Origin: Phorcus lineatus
Taxonomy: Eukaryota > Mollusca > Gastropoda > Trochida > Trochidae
Length of the DNA stretch: 64,000 nucleotides
NCBI GenBank assembly: GCA_921293015.1
Contig: OV121091.1
Span: forward strand, 24,350,839 to 24,414,838
Reading direction: 5' to 3'
Of the stretch, positions 33,561 to 47,100 are shown in pieces (within the stretch, counting starts at the first letter, position 1; each line of letters starts with the position of its first letter). The notes under the pieces were generated by a model. The model was given only the letters and a program-made list of their open reading frames with translations, did not search any database and was not told where the DNA came from. Both the position numbers and the translations under genes were made by a program.

Positions 33561-34039
33561 CTAAAAGAATTGATTTTTTACCCTAGATGTTTACAGTTCC
33601 TAGTTAAGATGCAAAATACTCGACAACTTTTAAATATTATGTCTACATTTTGACACATATCAATAAACGGTCTTCATGCTTTGTTCCCCAATTCTTAATT
33701 TACTCTTTAACATCCTTTGCAGTAATTTTACAAAAATGTTTAATACTCTTTAAACAGGAAACAGGAAAAGTTATTCTTTAATTTTGGTGTCGTGTAAAAG
33801 CGATTAAACGGTGCAAACATAATATTCCTTTCCAATGAATTATTGCTGTATGGTTATGAATGCTTTTCATGTAAAACGCAAATGAAGAAGCTGGGGGTGT
33901 TTCCTCAAACCACGTCCCTTGAAATCAAGGATAGCGAAATGCACGTGAGATGGATTTAATAGCATGTTGTATCGATTACTTAAAAAGAAGGCTGTTTCAA
34001 ATTGGATTTTCCATAGAAAATAGGTTATCATCGTGCAAC
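33561..34039. other. Unassigned DNA
   Basis: Nothing recognised. Confidence 0.4.
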
Positions 34040-35260
34040 GACTAATTTGCAATATTCGAAACGTCGCAAACCAACTTATAGGCACATACTGAAGATTCAG
34101 AAGGAGCAAACTAAAAGTGTGAAGTCATGGGATCCCGAGTCTATACAGCGGCTACAAGGTTGCTTTGATTGCACAAACTGGGACATGTTTTTTAGCCACA
34201 GAGACAACCCATGCGAAATCACCGACACCACCACCAGCTATATTAACTTTTGTTAACAGTATTGTCCCGGAAAAGGTAATTTAGATTTTCCCGAACAACA
34301 AGCCATGGGTAAGAACTTAAACTACTCCTTAATGAAAAAAAACCCGATTGTTCTGTGCTAACGAGATATTACAACTTAAAAACAGAAAGAAATTAATCTT
34401 CAGATAAATAAATATAAAAACAATTATGAAGAGAAAGTTGAAGCCCAATTCACGGTCAACAACAGCCGACGAACATTGAAAGGTGTGAAGAACATGATCG
34501 GCTGTTCAAAGATCCGTTCTCCAATCAACACAACCGACGTTCAGAAACATGCCGAGGAAATGAACAACTTCTACGCAAGATTGGATACTCGTTAATTAAG
34601 CAGTGAACGGCAAGCTGTGCTTAATAATCTTAACTTTACATATGCAAAACAACAATGTTGAAACAGACACCGTTAAATTGCAGTTTTCAAAACTCAATGT
34701 AAGGAAAACGCATGGACCTGATGGTTTATGCGGCATCGTCTTAAAACGTTGTTGTGAATAGTTATGCCATGTATCTTGCCGACTATACCAACTCTCCATC
34801 GATTATAATGTAATCCCGGAAATGGGGAAAGGATTGTTCCAGTACCAAAGAAGACAAATTCTACCGAAATGAGCGATTTTAGACAAGTCGCTCATACTTC
34901 CATTGCTACGAAATGTTTAGAGCGCATCATTTTAAGCTTCCTATTGTGCGACGTTAGGCCCTTGCTTAATCCGTACCAGTTTGCGCATAGAGCTAGAAGG
35001 GGCGTAGAAAATGCCAAACTCTGTATTCTAAATAGCGTGTATAAGCATTCAAACATCCTATGTGAGAACTCTTTTCGTAGATTTCTCTTCTGCTCTCAAT
35101 ACCACCCAGCCGCACACATTGTTTAACTATTGAATAAGGGTGTAAACTGCAATATAATATTATGGATTAAGGAATTGTTTTTCTTTTAGACCTCAGTTTG
35201 TAAAGGTTAACTCCGCCAGATCTTCTACCTTGTATACACATACAAATAACAAAAGTCGAA
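34040..35260 (+). pseudogene. LINE ORF2 fragment, I/Rex-like reverse transcriptase
   Basis: Pieces in order on the plus strand: KSWDPESIQRLQGCFDCTNW (34119 on), ITDTTTSYINFC, then NNSRRTLKGVKNMIGCSKI (34460 on) and VQKHAEEMNNFYARLDTR ending in a stop near 34593. After frame changes come NVRKTHGPDGLCG (about 34690), the RT block SDFRQVAHTSIATKCLERII (34873 on) and NPYQFAHRARRGVENAKL (34969 on). The reading ends before the catalytic Asp-Asp motif. The order matches the linker and first RT blocks of LINEs common in fish and invertebrates (I/Nimb or Rex-like, from memory). Many stops and frame changes make this a dead fragment; both ends are missing. Confidence 0.82.
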
Positions 35261-37329
35261 AACCGCATATCTAATCTTACTCTGCTTGTGCGTTACCAAA
35301 CCTAGAGAAATAATGTTTTCGTTATCATGGAAAAGTGTTTAATGTAGATCTCTATACAGGGATTGTTTCGTGTCTGGCGTTGAAATCCAAAGCCTCTCAT
35401 TCAAATATTTTTAAAACCTTGTGTGTGATTAGGAATAAAAACTTGCCATTTGATTTTGAGACTTTCATCTTTCTAAATATTCATTTTGTTTTTGTTCACA
35501 TAAAAAATGAGCTGATTTCGGACTCTATTTAAGAAAAAATTCATTTCCGGGACAAACCTCATCAACCACTCATCATATTTTTTATTCTAAGATTACAAAT
35601 TAATGAGTACCTGCTGGATATGCCATAATCTGGTGACTCTTGTCTCTCATATTCATAGGCATACGTGCTTTAGTGCCTTTTAAAGTTAAATAGAGAACTT
35701 TGTTATTCGCCGTTCGTCAAACGTTATAATTAAATCTGTTCATCATAATGAACTGACTGTTGCTGAAAACAACAATTTTGGTGCTTATCGGTTAAGTGTG
35801 TTGACAATATAAAACTTGTTATAAAGTCGTCATTATTGATTGAAAACCGGATGATGTACCTCAGCAGGTGTCTGCCAGTTTGTCAAAGTCATCAATCCAC
35901 AAATAAGACAGTAAACAGACAAAACACGCCTTTGAATAAACATTATGTAGATTAAAATTTATCTGCCCCTTATAAGGACAGAATACATACGATGTTTACA
36001 TTGACTGAGTTCGACCTCTTTGAAAGTCAACATTGCGTTGCCACGACTATTAAGTCGCAACACAAGGCCCCTGTCGTATCTTGACGTTTTCACATGCACG
36101 GTTATGATCACTGTTGATTAATCCATTTTTCAAAGAAAACAGTCCCACTTTTAAGGTTTTCACCTGCACACGGACTTGTCCATAACAAGGTAGTCGCCAC
36201 GAATATACGATCTAACCATAAATCCTAACATTTCACGTGGGTTTTTTTCAAATGTGTCTAAATATTATTCTTTGACGGATCTCTGGCATGGATGAAATGA
36301 CAGAAGTGATTTGTTTATAAGATATATCTCTCATATGATCCTGAACTGAACTGAACACACTATAGAGACATAATTAAGAGCCATTGGACATTTTGTTATA
36401 AACATTTTACATTGTCAAGTTATGGGTGCCGGTTCTAGCATGTCATGGTACTTGATGAAAAAAAATACTTAGGTGAACATAGCGCTTTGTTAAAAGAAAA
36501 ACATTGATTGGAAAATAGTTGACGAAACATTGATGAAAATAATGACATTGATGGAATAATTATTTGCATGAAAAAATAATCTAAAGAATAAACTACTATG
36601 GTTTTCAACTAATAAATTTATGTGAGGAAAAGATGTATCTTATTTGATTGTGATTTTCATGAGAATATAAGTTTAACGACAACCTTTATTTGATGAAATA
36701 AATCAGAAGTTGATCATCAACTTGTAGATAGCATATCGGCAACCTTTGTAAAGTACAGAACCGTTCTTAAGTCTAAAGGTGACTCAAACTAAGTGAAATG
36801 TCACAGAGTTTGAGATAAATCTATATCCTTATTTCAGTTTAATGATGATGTTTGCTACTATAAACGAAACCAAAATAATGACTAGTGATATTTGATGTTT
36901 TCAGGTTAAACCTCTGATCTCTTCATGTCCAAATAACTTCGGCTGGATAATCACCGTCTCGTCATTATGATGATGGCTCTGCGTGACTTGTTAGGGTAAA
37001 AAAAAATCATTTCAGTTATGATCTAAATGACGAAAACATGACTTTATTTAACCGCCTCTGAGCAAATGAAAATCTTTTATGTTGAGTATCGAGAGAAGAC
37101 CAAAATTTCAAATCATCAATAGACAATGTAATTGTAATAGACATTGTAATTTGTTCACTTCTCGATGGTAAATTGATCTTTACCACATTAACAAAAGGGT
37201 TATATGTTTCCGATAACAATTTGATTTGGACATGTACTGCCAAAGAGAAAAATGTAAAAATTATCATAGTACATCGCATGGTCTAACATGACATGTGTGT
37301 AAAGGAAAGTCTTTGTACTTGATTCTGTA
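35261..37329. other. Unassigned DNA
   Basis: No gene or repeat recognised. A minus-strand ORF of 87 codons at 37016-37279 resembles no family known to me. Confidence 0.4.
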
Positions 37330-37720
37330 CGTCGATTCAATAATTTGCCTACCCCAAAACCTCAAAGTTATGATTATTCAAATTTAAATTTTCAGTGAGC
37401 TAGGCTTTATGAATGTTAAGTTCCGACCCGAAGGAAGAAGTTGAAATTCCAAAATCACCACTTTACATGATGATTGTTCCCTATACCAAGTTGCAAATAA
37501 TTGTTTTTGAGTTCTTGTCCCGAAACTAAATTCTGAGTTATATTTCGAAGGGAACAACCAAAATCAAATATATGTAGAAGTTGAAAACTCCAAAAGGCAC
37601 CACTTCATGATTGTTCCATATTACAACTTTTAATGAGCTAGGCCTAATGGTGGTTTATTTCTGGTCCGGAAAAGTTCAACATGCACGGACGGACAAACTT
37701 CGTTCAGCAGGGAGTAATGA
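37330..37720. repeat. Interspersed repeat with internal duplication
   Basis: Two related halves each run 'gaagttgaaa.t.ccaaaa', then 'caccactt.catgat', 'attgttcc.tat' and 'gagctaggc'. The repeat ends 'gtccggaaaagttcaacatg' followed by 'cacggacggaca'. It is the same broad type as 32.8-33.2 and 62.1-62.5 kb. Confidence 0.5.
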
Positions 37721-38439
37721 CGGGAGAGAAAGGTGGATGTTGCCACCCAAATGAGATAAACAGAGGAACAAATTAAAGGGACCTGTTTAACTGGGTTGAT
37801 CTGTTGCAGCAGACGGAGCTCTTAGGGTCAGGAAGACGCACAGACCACCACATTTCGATAAGGCCCTGGCATGGGTCAAGTCGAGGCGTGCCATCAGTGA
37901 GGCTGTCGGGTCCATTCGGTTTTGGTAACGTATTTGTCAAAAGAGTTCTTAACTTGGACACCTTCATGTGTTCTGATGAAGTTCAAGGCATTTATTGGGC
38001 TTGTATCCTATCTAATTCATTCAATATTTCTTGGTTTTCATTTGACGAGTATTGAATATGATAGTAAAAGAGTCTTTTCTTTAATAAAAATACAAAGACG
38101 TGTTCCAATAATACAATTCCTAAGAATAAGTATCAGAAAATTGGGTTACATTTGATACAGAATCAATAACTTCCATTTTGACATGTACACTTGCATATCT
38201 TGGACTTTGAACCTATTCATTTGGTAATAAAACCATTGTGGTTGATGGTTTTATATTTTTGTATTGTTAGCTGTGACACAGATCGAATCAACATTGGTTC
38301 TTGTCTATCAACCATCGGTGATTATCTTGTCAGAATTGACACCCATACAATTTTATATTTTTAAGGATATCGAACGGTATTATTTTCCCTCTGATGATTG
38401 AAGCGCTATTGAACTGTGTCAATATTATCATATCCACTA
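37721..38439. other. Unassigned DNA
   Basis: A GC-richer patch at 37770-37925 is open on both strands and may be a repeat fragment, but I do not recognise it. Confidence 0.4.
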
Positions 38440-38880
38440 AAATACAATTTTACCCTATTTTCTTTACTCAAACATTTAATCTATCCAATCACACATAGTC
38501 CCTCATGTAAATCAATTGGATGGATAACTGTAAATCAGCTGCTTTACCTGATAAAGCTGCTTATCATAATTCCAATGATACTGGTGTCCAGATAAGGAGA
38601 CGTCCTTGACAGTTCGACATGCTTATAGTGTCGTTCACTCTCCCTAATGTATCACATTATCACATCAATCTCGTTGATGGGTCTGCATATTTTACTTCCT
38701 GCTCCGATAGACTGTAACCTACTTTCACATTTCGTTTACATTCATATGTCAAAGCTGTAAGCATTATGTACGTAAAATATACATAGAGATATATAGAGAC
38801 TAAACTACAAATCAATGCAGATGTTATATTTGTTTCTGTAGTCATGCGAGAATCAAAACAGATTTGAAACCATTAGCACA
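38440..38880 (+). repeat. Diverged duplicate of 9130-9400
   Basis: See 9130-9400. The shared words 'ccctaat.ta.cacatta.c' and 'cctactttcaca' occur in the same order. Confidence 0.45.
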
Positions 38881-41800
38881 AAGCCTTATACTTACATCAA
38901 TCATCCACATAAATAACCTAATGAAACATAATTAGGATATTTTGTACTAAAGATTGATGCCTTTGAATTAGGAGATAAATCCATTCCTTTTTTAGTTATT
39001 TTGGGGTTGTATGTAGTGCATTCTTTACCCCTAAATTTAATTTCAAACAGCGCTTGCACCAGAAAAAGAGGGTATTTAATAAACGCTCCTCCGCTTCAAA
39101 GACATCTTAAAAACGACCGAAGTGTACACGCATGGCGTCCTATATAAGCACACATATGACGTCCTATATTTGTATTTTAACAACAGATTGGTGTTTTGGT
39201 TGTTTTCTTAATAAAGATAATAATACTCTTCACAAATCACGCTAGGGGATTTTCATCAGGAAACTTTGATCTCAAATTGCCTGACCTTGAATCTTTTTAT
39301 GAAACAATAAGGAAGTTAAACGGCTTGACACGAGAGGGTGCAAAACAAGTTTTCCTTTAAAAGAGTTCTTTTCAGCACAAGGTCAGCAACTTCAGTTCAA
39401 AATTTGAAAGAAACTGTCCCTCCGGATTTGCTGTGATCACGAAAGTGTGAGTAAGGAACTGGAATGGCAAGCCATTTATTCTGTGCAAGACTACAGCGTT
39501 TTGTAACTCGAGTATTAAGATTATCAACGGTCCAATCGACGTAGCAGCTTCATTTGCTTTCTCCAATCAAAGACGCATAATTAGAGCACAGATTTCCCTG
39601 TTTGAAAAATCCAGGGGTGATAAAGTGAAGAGCTTCATAATTTTCAGCCCTGGGTAACTGAGGATACGAAATAACTTTCGATAATGATGATTCTGATATG
39701 GAAAGTAATATTGTTATCGTTGCATAATGTATCTGATAGTCTGTTTATGTGTATATTGCCTTTATGTGAATAGATAGTCTACTTCATCGATTCTGTCTAT
39801 GATTATACACTTTCCATTTTGTTTCACCGCAGAAGATTGAAGGAAACTTCTATCTTGTGATTCAAATGATTTACCACAAGTAGGATCTTAAAGCGACCAC
39901 AATAAGATAAAATCTACAGGAAAGGCAACAATGCATTTGAAGAGAAAGCATACTTTTTTCTAAATTGTCTTGATTGTTACTGGCATTGGCCGCCGTACGA
40001 AACTCTCTGAATATATACATGTAGGTGTAGATGTATTTTTGATTGCGTGATCAAAGTAGGTGGACAATTGTAATGTTGCAGAAATGAACGTTCATATTGT
40101 TAACCAAGTATTAGAAGAGCGAAAATGTGTAATTTCATCGTCTCGTATCACACCTTTCAATTTATTTATTATTTAATGACAAGACTCAAGGGTGGGATAT
40201 TTGTGTACAAGTTGTCCTAGTGGATCGGTATGGAGTATCGCAACATGTGGCTAAGGAAATTTAAAGGTCCAACCAGAATACCCTTGCACGAAAACAACTC
40301 ATTTCAGTAACCTTTATTTTTCTATTTGTACATGAAAAGAATACATTCAATTATAATAACTACATGTAGCAACGGAAATTCAACTGTACGTTGAATAAAC
40401 AAACTGGTACTGAAGCCAAAAGGTCAAAAGGGGTTTTCAACGATGTCATTCACCTAAATATTTCCTGTTCGTCTCACTGATGCTCTTTGATTATTAGTTT
40501 ATGTTCGAGTAGTACAATATAATTGAAAGTAGACCAAAATGTTAACAGTATGCTTTGAGTGAAGCTTTTTCTCCGTTTTTAATTTTCGTTATAATAGAAA
40601 CCAGCTTGCTCTTATGCCCTCAGTTTATCAATATTATGAAAAGCGTTTTTGCATAGCAACAGGTGTTTAGTCTTTCAGAATATTTATCGTAATGTAAATT
40701 CATGTGAATGCAAATGGAAATTAATGACCTCATTCTTCTAAAACTTTCCTATGAATATTTAATCTTATAAATTGTATGATCTATTGGCTAAAGTTTCTGC
40801 TTGTCTCGTTCTGTGTAGAGTAAAAGATGAAAGCGAGGCTAGAGAAGCTGAAAAGGATCAATATCTTAACTAAATCAGATGGTGTTTATCAGGAAATTAT
40901 TGAATCATACTTAGCAGAGCATTCATTGATTCACATCTAGATAGTTATGACAGAATGCATCATCTGTGATAACGAAATTTATATGTTTGCTAATGAAATC
41001 ATGATGTTAACGTGATAAATTGATGTAAATATAAATGAGAAAAAACATTTATTTTTGCTGATCGTATTAGTAATATATAAATATTTTGATATTCTGCTGG
41101 TGTTTAAGTCAGTTATTTGACAGTATTCACGGTCTTAAAACTCTTATATGATTTATGGTTTTTTGTGTTTAATAAAGTTGTCCTTATCAAACCTTTCCTT
41201 AATGTACGATCTTTACGAAATTAATAAATGAGCACCTTTTGAAAAGTCTGTTATGATTCAGAATATACCACTGTAATTGGTTTGACATCAGGAATGCTCA
41301 GTTAGTTTAACTGAAATATATTTATAAGTTAATGAGTAAAGGAAAGATTAGTTACAGAAGGGTTAAGCAGGATCCTATCTGCCAGGGTTCAATAACTGGG
41401 TGTGTCAGTCCAAAAAACGACAGGCAGTCATCTCTTTAAACCCAACTTTGGTCATCAAATATATCATCAAATTCCAGCCAACAGACTGAGAACTTCTTGT
41501 TTTTGGTGTGTTTATCATTATTATTATCTTCTTTACAATACTTTAGCACTAAATCCAGCTAAAACGGCTGTCTCAAATACAACCCAACTACACAGTCTCA
41601 TAGCCATTTGAATCGCGAACAAAAAGCTGTTGAACCTAATCAGATTATTCTTTAAAGATACAGAACTACACAAATGTTTGAAAACTACAATGATTTTTTT
41701 CAAAATGCCCTGGGCTATAAAATGCAAGCCAAAATGTAAATCATGGGAAACACGTAGGTCACGTGGTTTCGGCGCTCACTTTTTTCGCACTCTTTAGAAA

Positions 41801-41953
41801 CTTCAGATCCGATGCCAATTCGAGCGAAGACCGTTCTGATAATACTTATACCAGAGATCTAATATTTGTACATTATATATCTAAAGCATTGTCTTTTAAC
41901 AAGTTTAATTTGGAATCGTCAATTTGGTGATACTTTGTTAACAGTGATCTTTT
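38881..41953. other. Unassigned DNA
   Basis: Three kilobases with no gene, RNA or repeat that I can support. Short ORFs only. Confidence 0.4.
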
Positions 41954-41964
41954 AAATATTGTGG

Positions 41965-42024
41965 TACGTGTTTAATAACTGATATTGTTCAAAGCACGTT
42001 AAACCCCAACTCACTCGCTCACTC
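41965..42024 (+). mobile_element. 60-bp SINE 3' tail with 11-bp target duplication
   Basis: 'gtttaataactgatattgtt' and 'caaagcacgttaaaccccaa', then ctcactcgctcactc, match the last 60 bases of the SINE at 29745-30063. The exact direct repeat AAATATTGTGG flanks it (41954-41964 and 42025-42035), so this is an independent, strongly 5'-truncated insertion rather than a decayed full copy. Confidence 0.88.
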
Positions 42025-42035
42025 AAATATTGTGG

Positions 42036-42739
42036 ATTTTGAAAAATCTCAAACTTCAAGGGCAGATAGTTTTAAAAAAAACCTTAGCGAAGATTATAAC
42101 ATGAGAGTAAAACGTGATTAAGGTCTTTAAGATTAAGAATAAAATCGCGACAGTCGTTTCCTTAAGGCAAATGCACTCTGGCATCATGAAATGCACCCTC
42201 TAAGCAGAGATATAAGACAGGTGAAGAAGGATTAAATATTCCTTCAACTTGAAGGTATGGTCAAGATATGTGACGTGATCTAATGTTCTATCACTCCAAT
42301 CGACCTTTTAATAATGTAATGTATTCTATCTCATCTGGATACCATAAACATTATGATTTTGAAGTTTTTTTTCCAACCCCTGAAGAAGTCACGTGACTCA
42401 CGTGACTGCAGTGCTCGGACAAAGTAGCAGCAACGTATTTTTTCTTAGAACAATGTTAAATTCGCTCCAAATGGCTGAATGCGACTATATTTATATTTGC
42501 TTTCATGCTGTTAATCCTAGACATTAACGCACATTGGACAGAGCTTAGTATATGGTTGTTGTTTTTGCTCAAAACACAGCATTATTATCATAATATTAAC
42601 ACAGTAGAAATAACTAACATTAATTAGTGAATAACCATATTCTAAAATGATCTGGAACAGTTCGATATAGATACTACAAAACAACACAAGTTATTTTTAG
42701 TACTCTAGGGCGTTAAGTGACTGGCCAAGTCGCGTAGCA
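42036..42739. other. Unassigned DNA
   Basis: Nothing recognised. The short near-palindrome 'cacgtgactcacgtgac' lies near 42391. Confidence 0.4.
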
Positions 42740-42960
42740 GGAGTGTGTGTTGCTGTTACGCATACTTCAGTGAAATATAAGAGCTATTGGTGTGTTCCTT
42801 TATGTCTCAAACGTGTACGTAAACTATGCCTGCCTGTCAGATGTTGATATCAACAATTCTAGGCCACAGGACGCGTACGCATGCTACTGGTGAAAGTTGA
42901 CGAGTAAATATGTGATATGAATATATAAAACTTATGATTATATAACCAACACGTAAGAAG
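42740..42960 (+). repeat. Fragment (D) of the duplicated unit
   Basis: 'gtgtgttgctgttacgcata' (42746) and 'cgtaaactatgcctgcctgt' with 'cag' (42819) follow the order of 29256-29350 ('ttgttgttgctgttatatat', 'gtgaaccatgtctgcctgtc') and of 13500-13550 ('gaactatgcctgtccgcc'). Confidence 0.45.
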
Positions 42961-44369
42961 GATATTAAATGAAAAGATTAAAATTTCTGTATGCATTTAT
43001 TCATGAACGTTTTCTCATTATTACCACATCGAATTAGAAAATATGCTTGCAATCGTCAAATATAGTTGATATATTAAACTTTATTTTAACTCTGCATGAA
43101 TATTATGGCTCAACCATGTTTTTTCTTTATCCGCAAATATCGACTTTTATTCTTTATCTTTGAAGAGAATTATTTTGGCCTTCACTTCCGATGTAGAAGT
43201 GTAGAATGACCAGACATTTATATTGATGTCAATTCTCCAACGTTAGTCGTTCCTGGCAAATTAAAACAAATAATGGATTGCTGAACATCGCTGCCTACAT
43301 TTCACAGAAGGACCACATGGTGTTTGTCTTGTCCATGATAAACTAGTACCACATGAACAAAAATCTGGAGTACATCACACCAAAGATTTATTTAATCCAT
43401 CAAAAGGATTTGAATCAGGTCAATTTGTCACCTTGATCTTGAAACCATGCTCGGCTTCTATACCCCCACCCCCTTCCCCGCAAGATACTAATCAACCATT
43501 TCAATTAAAATTTGTCATGGAAATTCGGATGTACGTTGTGATGTGTTGTTATCGACTATTGAAAATATTTTCAAAATATTTTGGGATTTGAGCGAAAAAT
43601 TTATGAATTTTTAAGAAAACTTTTAGTAAATCCTGTCCGGCTCATAATGTTCTAACCTAATCATCAGACTTTGATTAAATTTGGTAAATGTAAATGACAA
43701 ACTAATGAGGAATGTGTTAGAAAGCTGTTATTGTCTTTATTCGTTTGCAAATTGATGATAATATAAATCGCTGGAATAACATCTGGATATCTCTCTGATC
43801 TTTTTAGATATCTACTTTTGGGTCCAAAACATTAACCTTGTAAGAATACTGATGCGATCCAGTTTTACCTGGCTATTGCTTAATTACCGATAGATTATGC
43901 AATTAAGCTTCACAATAAGATATATGATGATTTACAGATGAAACTTCAACAATGCTCTGTATTCTACTGTGTACCCAATCCAATGCATAAATATTTACTT
44001 GGTTTCCAATCAAAATCTAAATCTCCTCTCAATATATAAAAGTCAATCTACTCTCTTGTGAAAACATCAACCCGGCTTCAATCTATGAATTGTTTCCTAT
44101 CAACTTGCTCATTTTCCTATCCAACCATTGTACGTCAATCCTATTAACTGTATAAACAACTCCTCTCCCGTAAAAATAAACAACTGATGCAAATAATGTT
44201 TCCACGGACATATCGATATTGAATAAATACTGTTTAAACCAACTGTGCATTTGACATCTCGTATTAAGAATGTCGTTTCCATCCTCTGTGTCACTTTCGT
44301 AGTAAGAGATAAGACAGATTTCATCATTATTGGGACTCAGAAGCAGCTATCAAAACTACCTCCCACCAC
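42961..44369. other. Unassigned DNA
   Basis: Nothing recognised. It may hold unreadable upstream parts of the LINE that follows. Confidence 0.4.
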
Positions 44370-45100
44370 TCTTAAAGTTGACAAAGTCAACATACAGCCA
44401 TCTGCTCATTTGAAGTAAAAACCTTGGTGTATCATCAACCAGTCAATGTCAAGTAAGAAACAGTCTCTCAACATCGCTCGTTCAACCAATTATCATCTTT
44501 CCAGCATAGGATGAATCCGGAAATACATCGATTCTGATAAAACTCATCAACTGCTTTGTAACTTTCCTCCCAGATTGCTGCAATTCTCTGTTGTCTCCCA
44601 CCTTCACCGAATCCAGAATAAAGCTGCCAGAAGTATATCTCTCACTAAGCCATCAGCCTAGTTATCAGACAACTCCATTGGCTTCCAGTCCAACCAAGAA
44701 TTATATTCAAGCAACTTCTACTTACTTTCTCTGCTCTCTATATTGACTCATCCCCACGCTACCTGAAGGAACTTCCTCACTACACACCAGCCTCAGCGAT
44801 CTCTCCGTTCATCAAACCAGTCATTGCTTTCTGTACAATCCACTATGACCAAACTCTCTAAAAACGCTTTCTCTGTGCTAGCTCCCAGACTTTTGAATTC
44901 TCTGCCCAAACATATAAAGTCTGCAGAATCTGCATTATCATTCAAGCAAAACCTTAAAACCTTACTATTCAAACACTGACTGACAAGAACTCTCATATTT
45001 TATCCCATCTGTCACTGATTTCTTCTCCAAGCGCCGTTGAGCAGGCCTCGCCTGGAAATTGGGCGCTTTATAAATCTATTATTATCATTATTATTATAGC
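44370..45100 (+). pseudogene. L2-like LINE, 3' end with ATT tail
   Basis: Decayed C-terminal pieces of an L2/Crack-type ORF2 read on the plus strand in changing frames: SLNIARSTNYHLSSIG (about 44467), RLHWLPVQ-type text with QLHWLPVQPRI (about 44668), SSPRYLKELPHYTPAS (about 44750) and FSAQTYKVCR-type text (about 44897). The 3' UTR follows ('gcgccgttgagcaggcctcg', then 'gggcgctttataaat') and ends in (ATT)n at 45073-45098. That short hairpin plus simple-repeat tail is the usual end of L2 elements, which prime reverse transcription from such tails. Stops and indels make it dead. The start is approximate, with the RT core absent. Confidence 0.85.
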
Positions 45101-46859
45101 GTCTAAATCGTCTAAACACATTTTACTGGTGTCTTAATTTGTGAGTACACCTCTGACGAGTACAAACATTTTCTCTTTTTAACAGTCTTAAAACTGTTTC
45201 GTATTTTCCCTCGCTACGTGTGAAGTAGATCCGAGTTTTTAGTTAACCGTGAAATTAATCCTGTCTGGAGAAAACAAGAAACATCAAAGTCTGCTGCCTG
45301 TCGACTCTATGCTATTTTGGATTTTCGAGTGTCGACTTCCTGCTGTCCCCCGTCTCCACTCCCTAAATACATTACCTGTTTGACAACGACATTAGAATCT
45401 ATGCCGAAACGTCGCTTTCACAGTGTAAAGTTGCTTATCCTTAAGAATTGTCCTTATTGTCCATCTATGCTGTTTCCTATCATCGGATGTAAATGACCCT
45501 TTACAAAATTTGTTGTGACAAGAATGATGACGACAACTTGTATATGACTTCAAATCTAAAAGATGTCAGCTATTAAAGCTTAATCCCGAATTTTATAAGA
45601 TATTAACTCGTTAATTGCACCATTTCATTCCGACTGAGATAAATAACCTTTCTCTTTAAGTTACATACTATGAAATATGGATCGAATCAACATTTCAGTT
45701 ATAACTATTGGAAGATGGAAATGAAAAGGATGTTCATAACTCTGATGTTCATAAATGGAAATGAAATAAAAATTATCTTAATATCTTTGAATTGATAATG
45801 AAAAGTAAAGTATTAGTGTTCGACACAACGATGCGAGATTAAAACTTTTTATGTGAGATATGGAATGAAAATGTTTTTACAAACTCTCGGATGCAACTGT
45901 TAACATGAAAAATATAATTGATATCTTCATTAGTTCAAAAATCAAAATCATTAATTATTGCACATAATAAAAGATTATACGTATATATCCATATTTTACT
46001 TACTTTGGAAAGGTTTGGCTCAGAATTATAGAGTTTTTTGTATCAATTACGAGAGAGAGAGCATTTTTTTGCATTTTTCTTTCAAGTACAGCTCTATTGT
46101 TTTCCTTCAGATCCAAAGAGACATCAGGTGGACGAGCAAAGCGTGGTTCGTCCATGTGATAACTGTACCCTTTAGAAATGGAGCAGAGTCACATAATGTT
46201 TGTCACATACATGCATTTACAGCTCTACATTCAGTTCTTTTAAGTTTTGTTTACAGTGTGGGGCACCTTTGACAAACAGGCTACTGCAGGTAACTAAACT
46301 TCACACATCTCTTGATTTTCGAGCCAATTACGCTTCACTTCATGTACAATATGGTTGCATTATATTTTGACCAGCCCTCCTACGACCTAAATCAAATGTT
46401 TGCTTTTACACTTTGAGACATTCGTCAGAAAAAAGCTACAACAACTTGTTGAGATATGCTCTGATAACCAAGTTCCATCCAATGAAACAAACACCTTGAA
46501 TTAGATTGTCTTCATCTCCATTAATGGAGATAAGTAACTGGCATATGTATATGTGAATATATAAAACATTTGAACAAGCTGTTACACATATGTAAAAGGT
46601 AATCCAAGACTCCAAGAATCTCCTACTTTCCAAGAATGTTTGATTGCTGAATGCACGCCGTGTGTGGCCCGATTATAATCGAGAGTAAATGTTTACTAAA
46701 AAACTTTGAGACCGGCAATGAGTGGCATAATTTGGAATGGAGCAGCGTTAGATAAGATGTCGTATTAAATATGTCACTTTAGCTAGAATGTCGGATAAGA
46801 TAATTAGTAATAATAGACGTTAAATGTAACAAATGAAAATGCTGTAAATCCAGGCAAAT
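45101..46859. other. Unassigned DNA
   Basis: ORFs up to 104 codons (45958-46272) resemble nothing known to me and have intron-like AT content. Confidence 0.4.
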
Positions 46860-47100
46860 CCATTTTTATATTTTCAATGCCACTGTATTATGTTGTACAA
46901 AACTGTCGTGCTTCGAAAGTTATATTTCGGGAAGTAATTCTCAAAGAAAGTTACTCCAATTCAATCTCCTTCAGAATAGCAACTATGACGTACATTCGAT
47001 TGGAATGTGATATAGTTTAGCACAAGCACGTTATCATTTAATCAGAATTGTAACACATTCTAAGGGCCTGATCATAAGGCCTTTTAAACTCTTGATCTCA
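46860..47100. repeat. Third diverged copy of the 6.2/33.2 kb repeat
   Basis: 'caactatgacgtacattcga' (46979) and 'gtgatatagtttagcacaag' follow the order seen at 6423 and 33454. Confidence 0.45.

Noticed and set aside
37770..37925. Overlapping ORFs on both strands as a gene
   Set aside because: No motif; a GC-rich patch open by chance or an unnamed repeat fragment.
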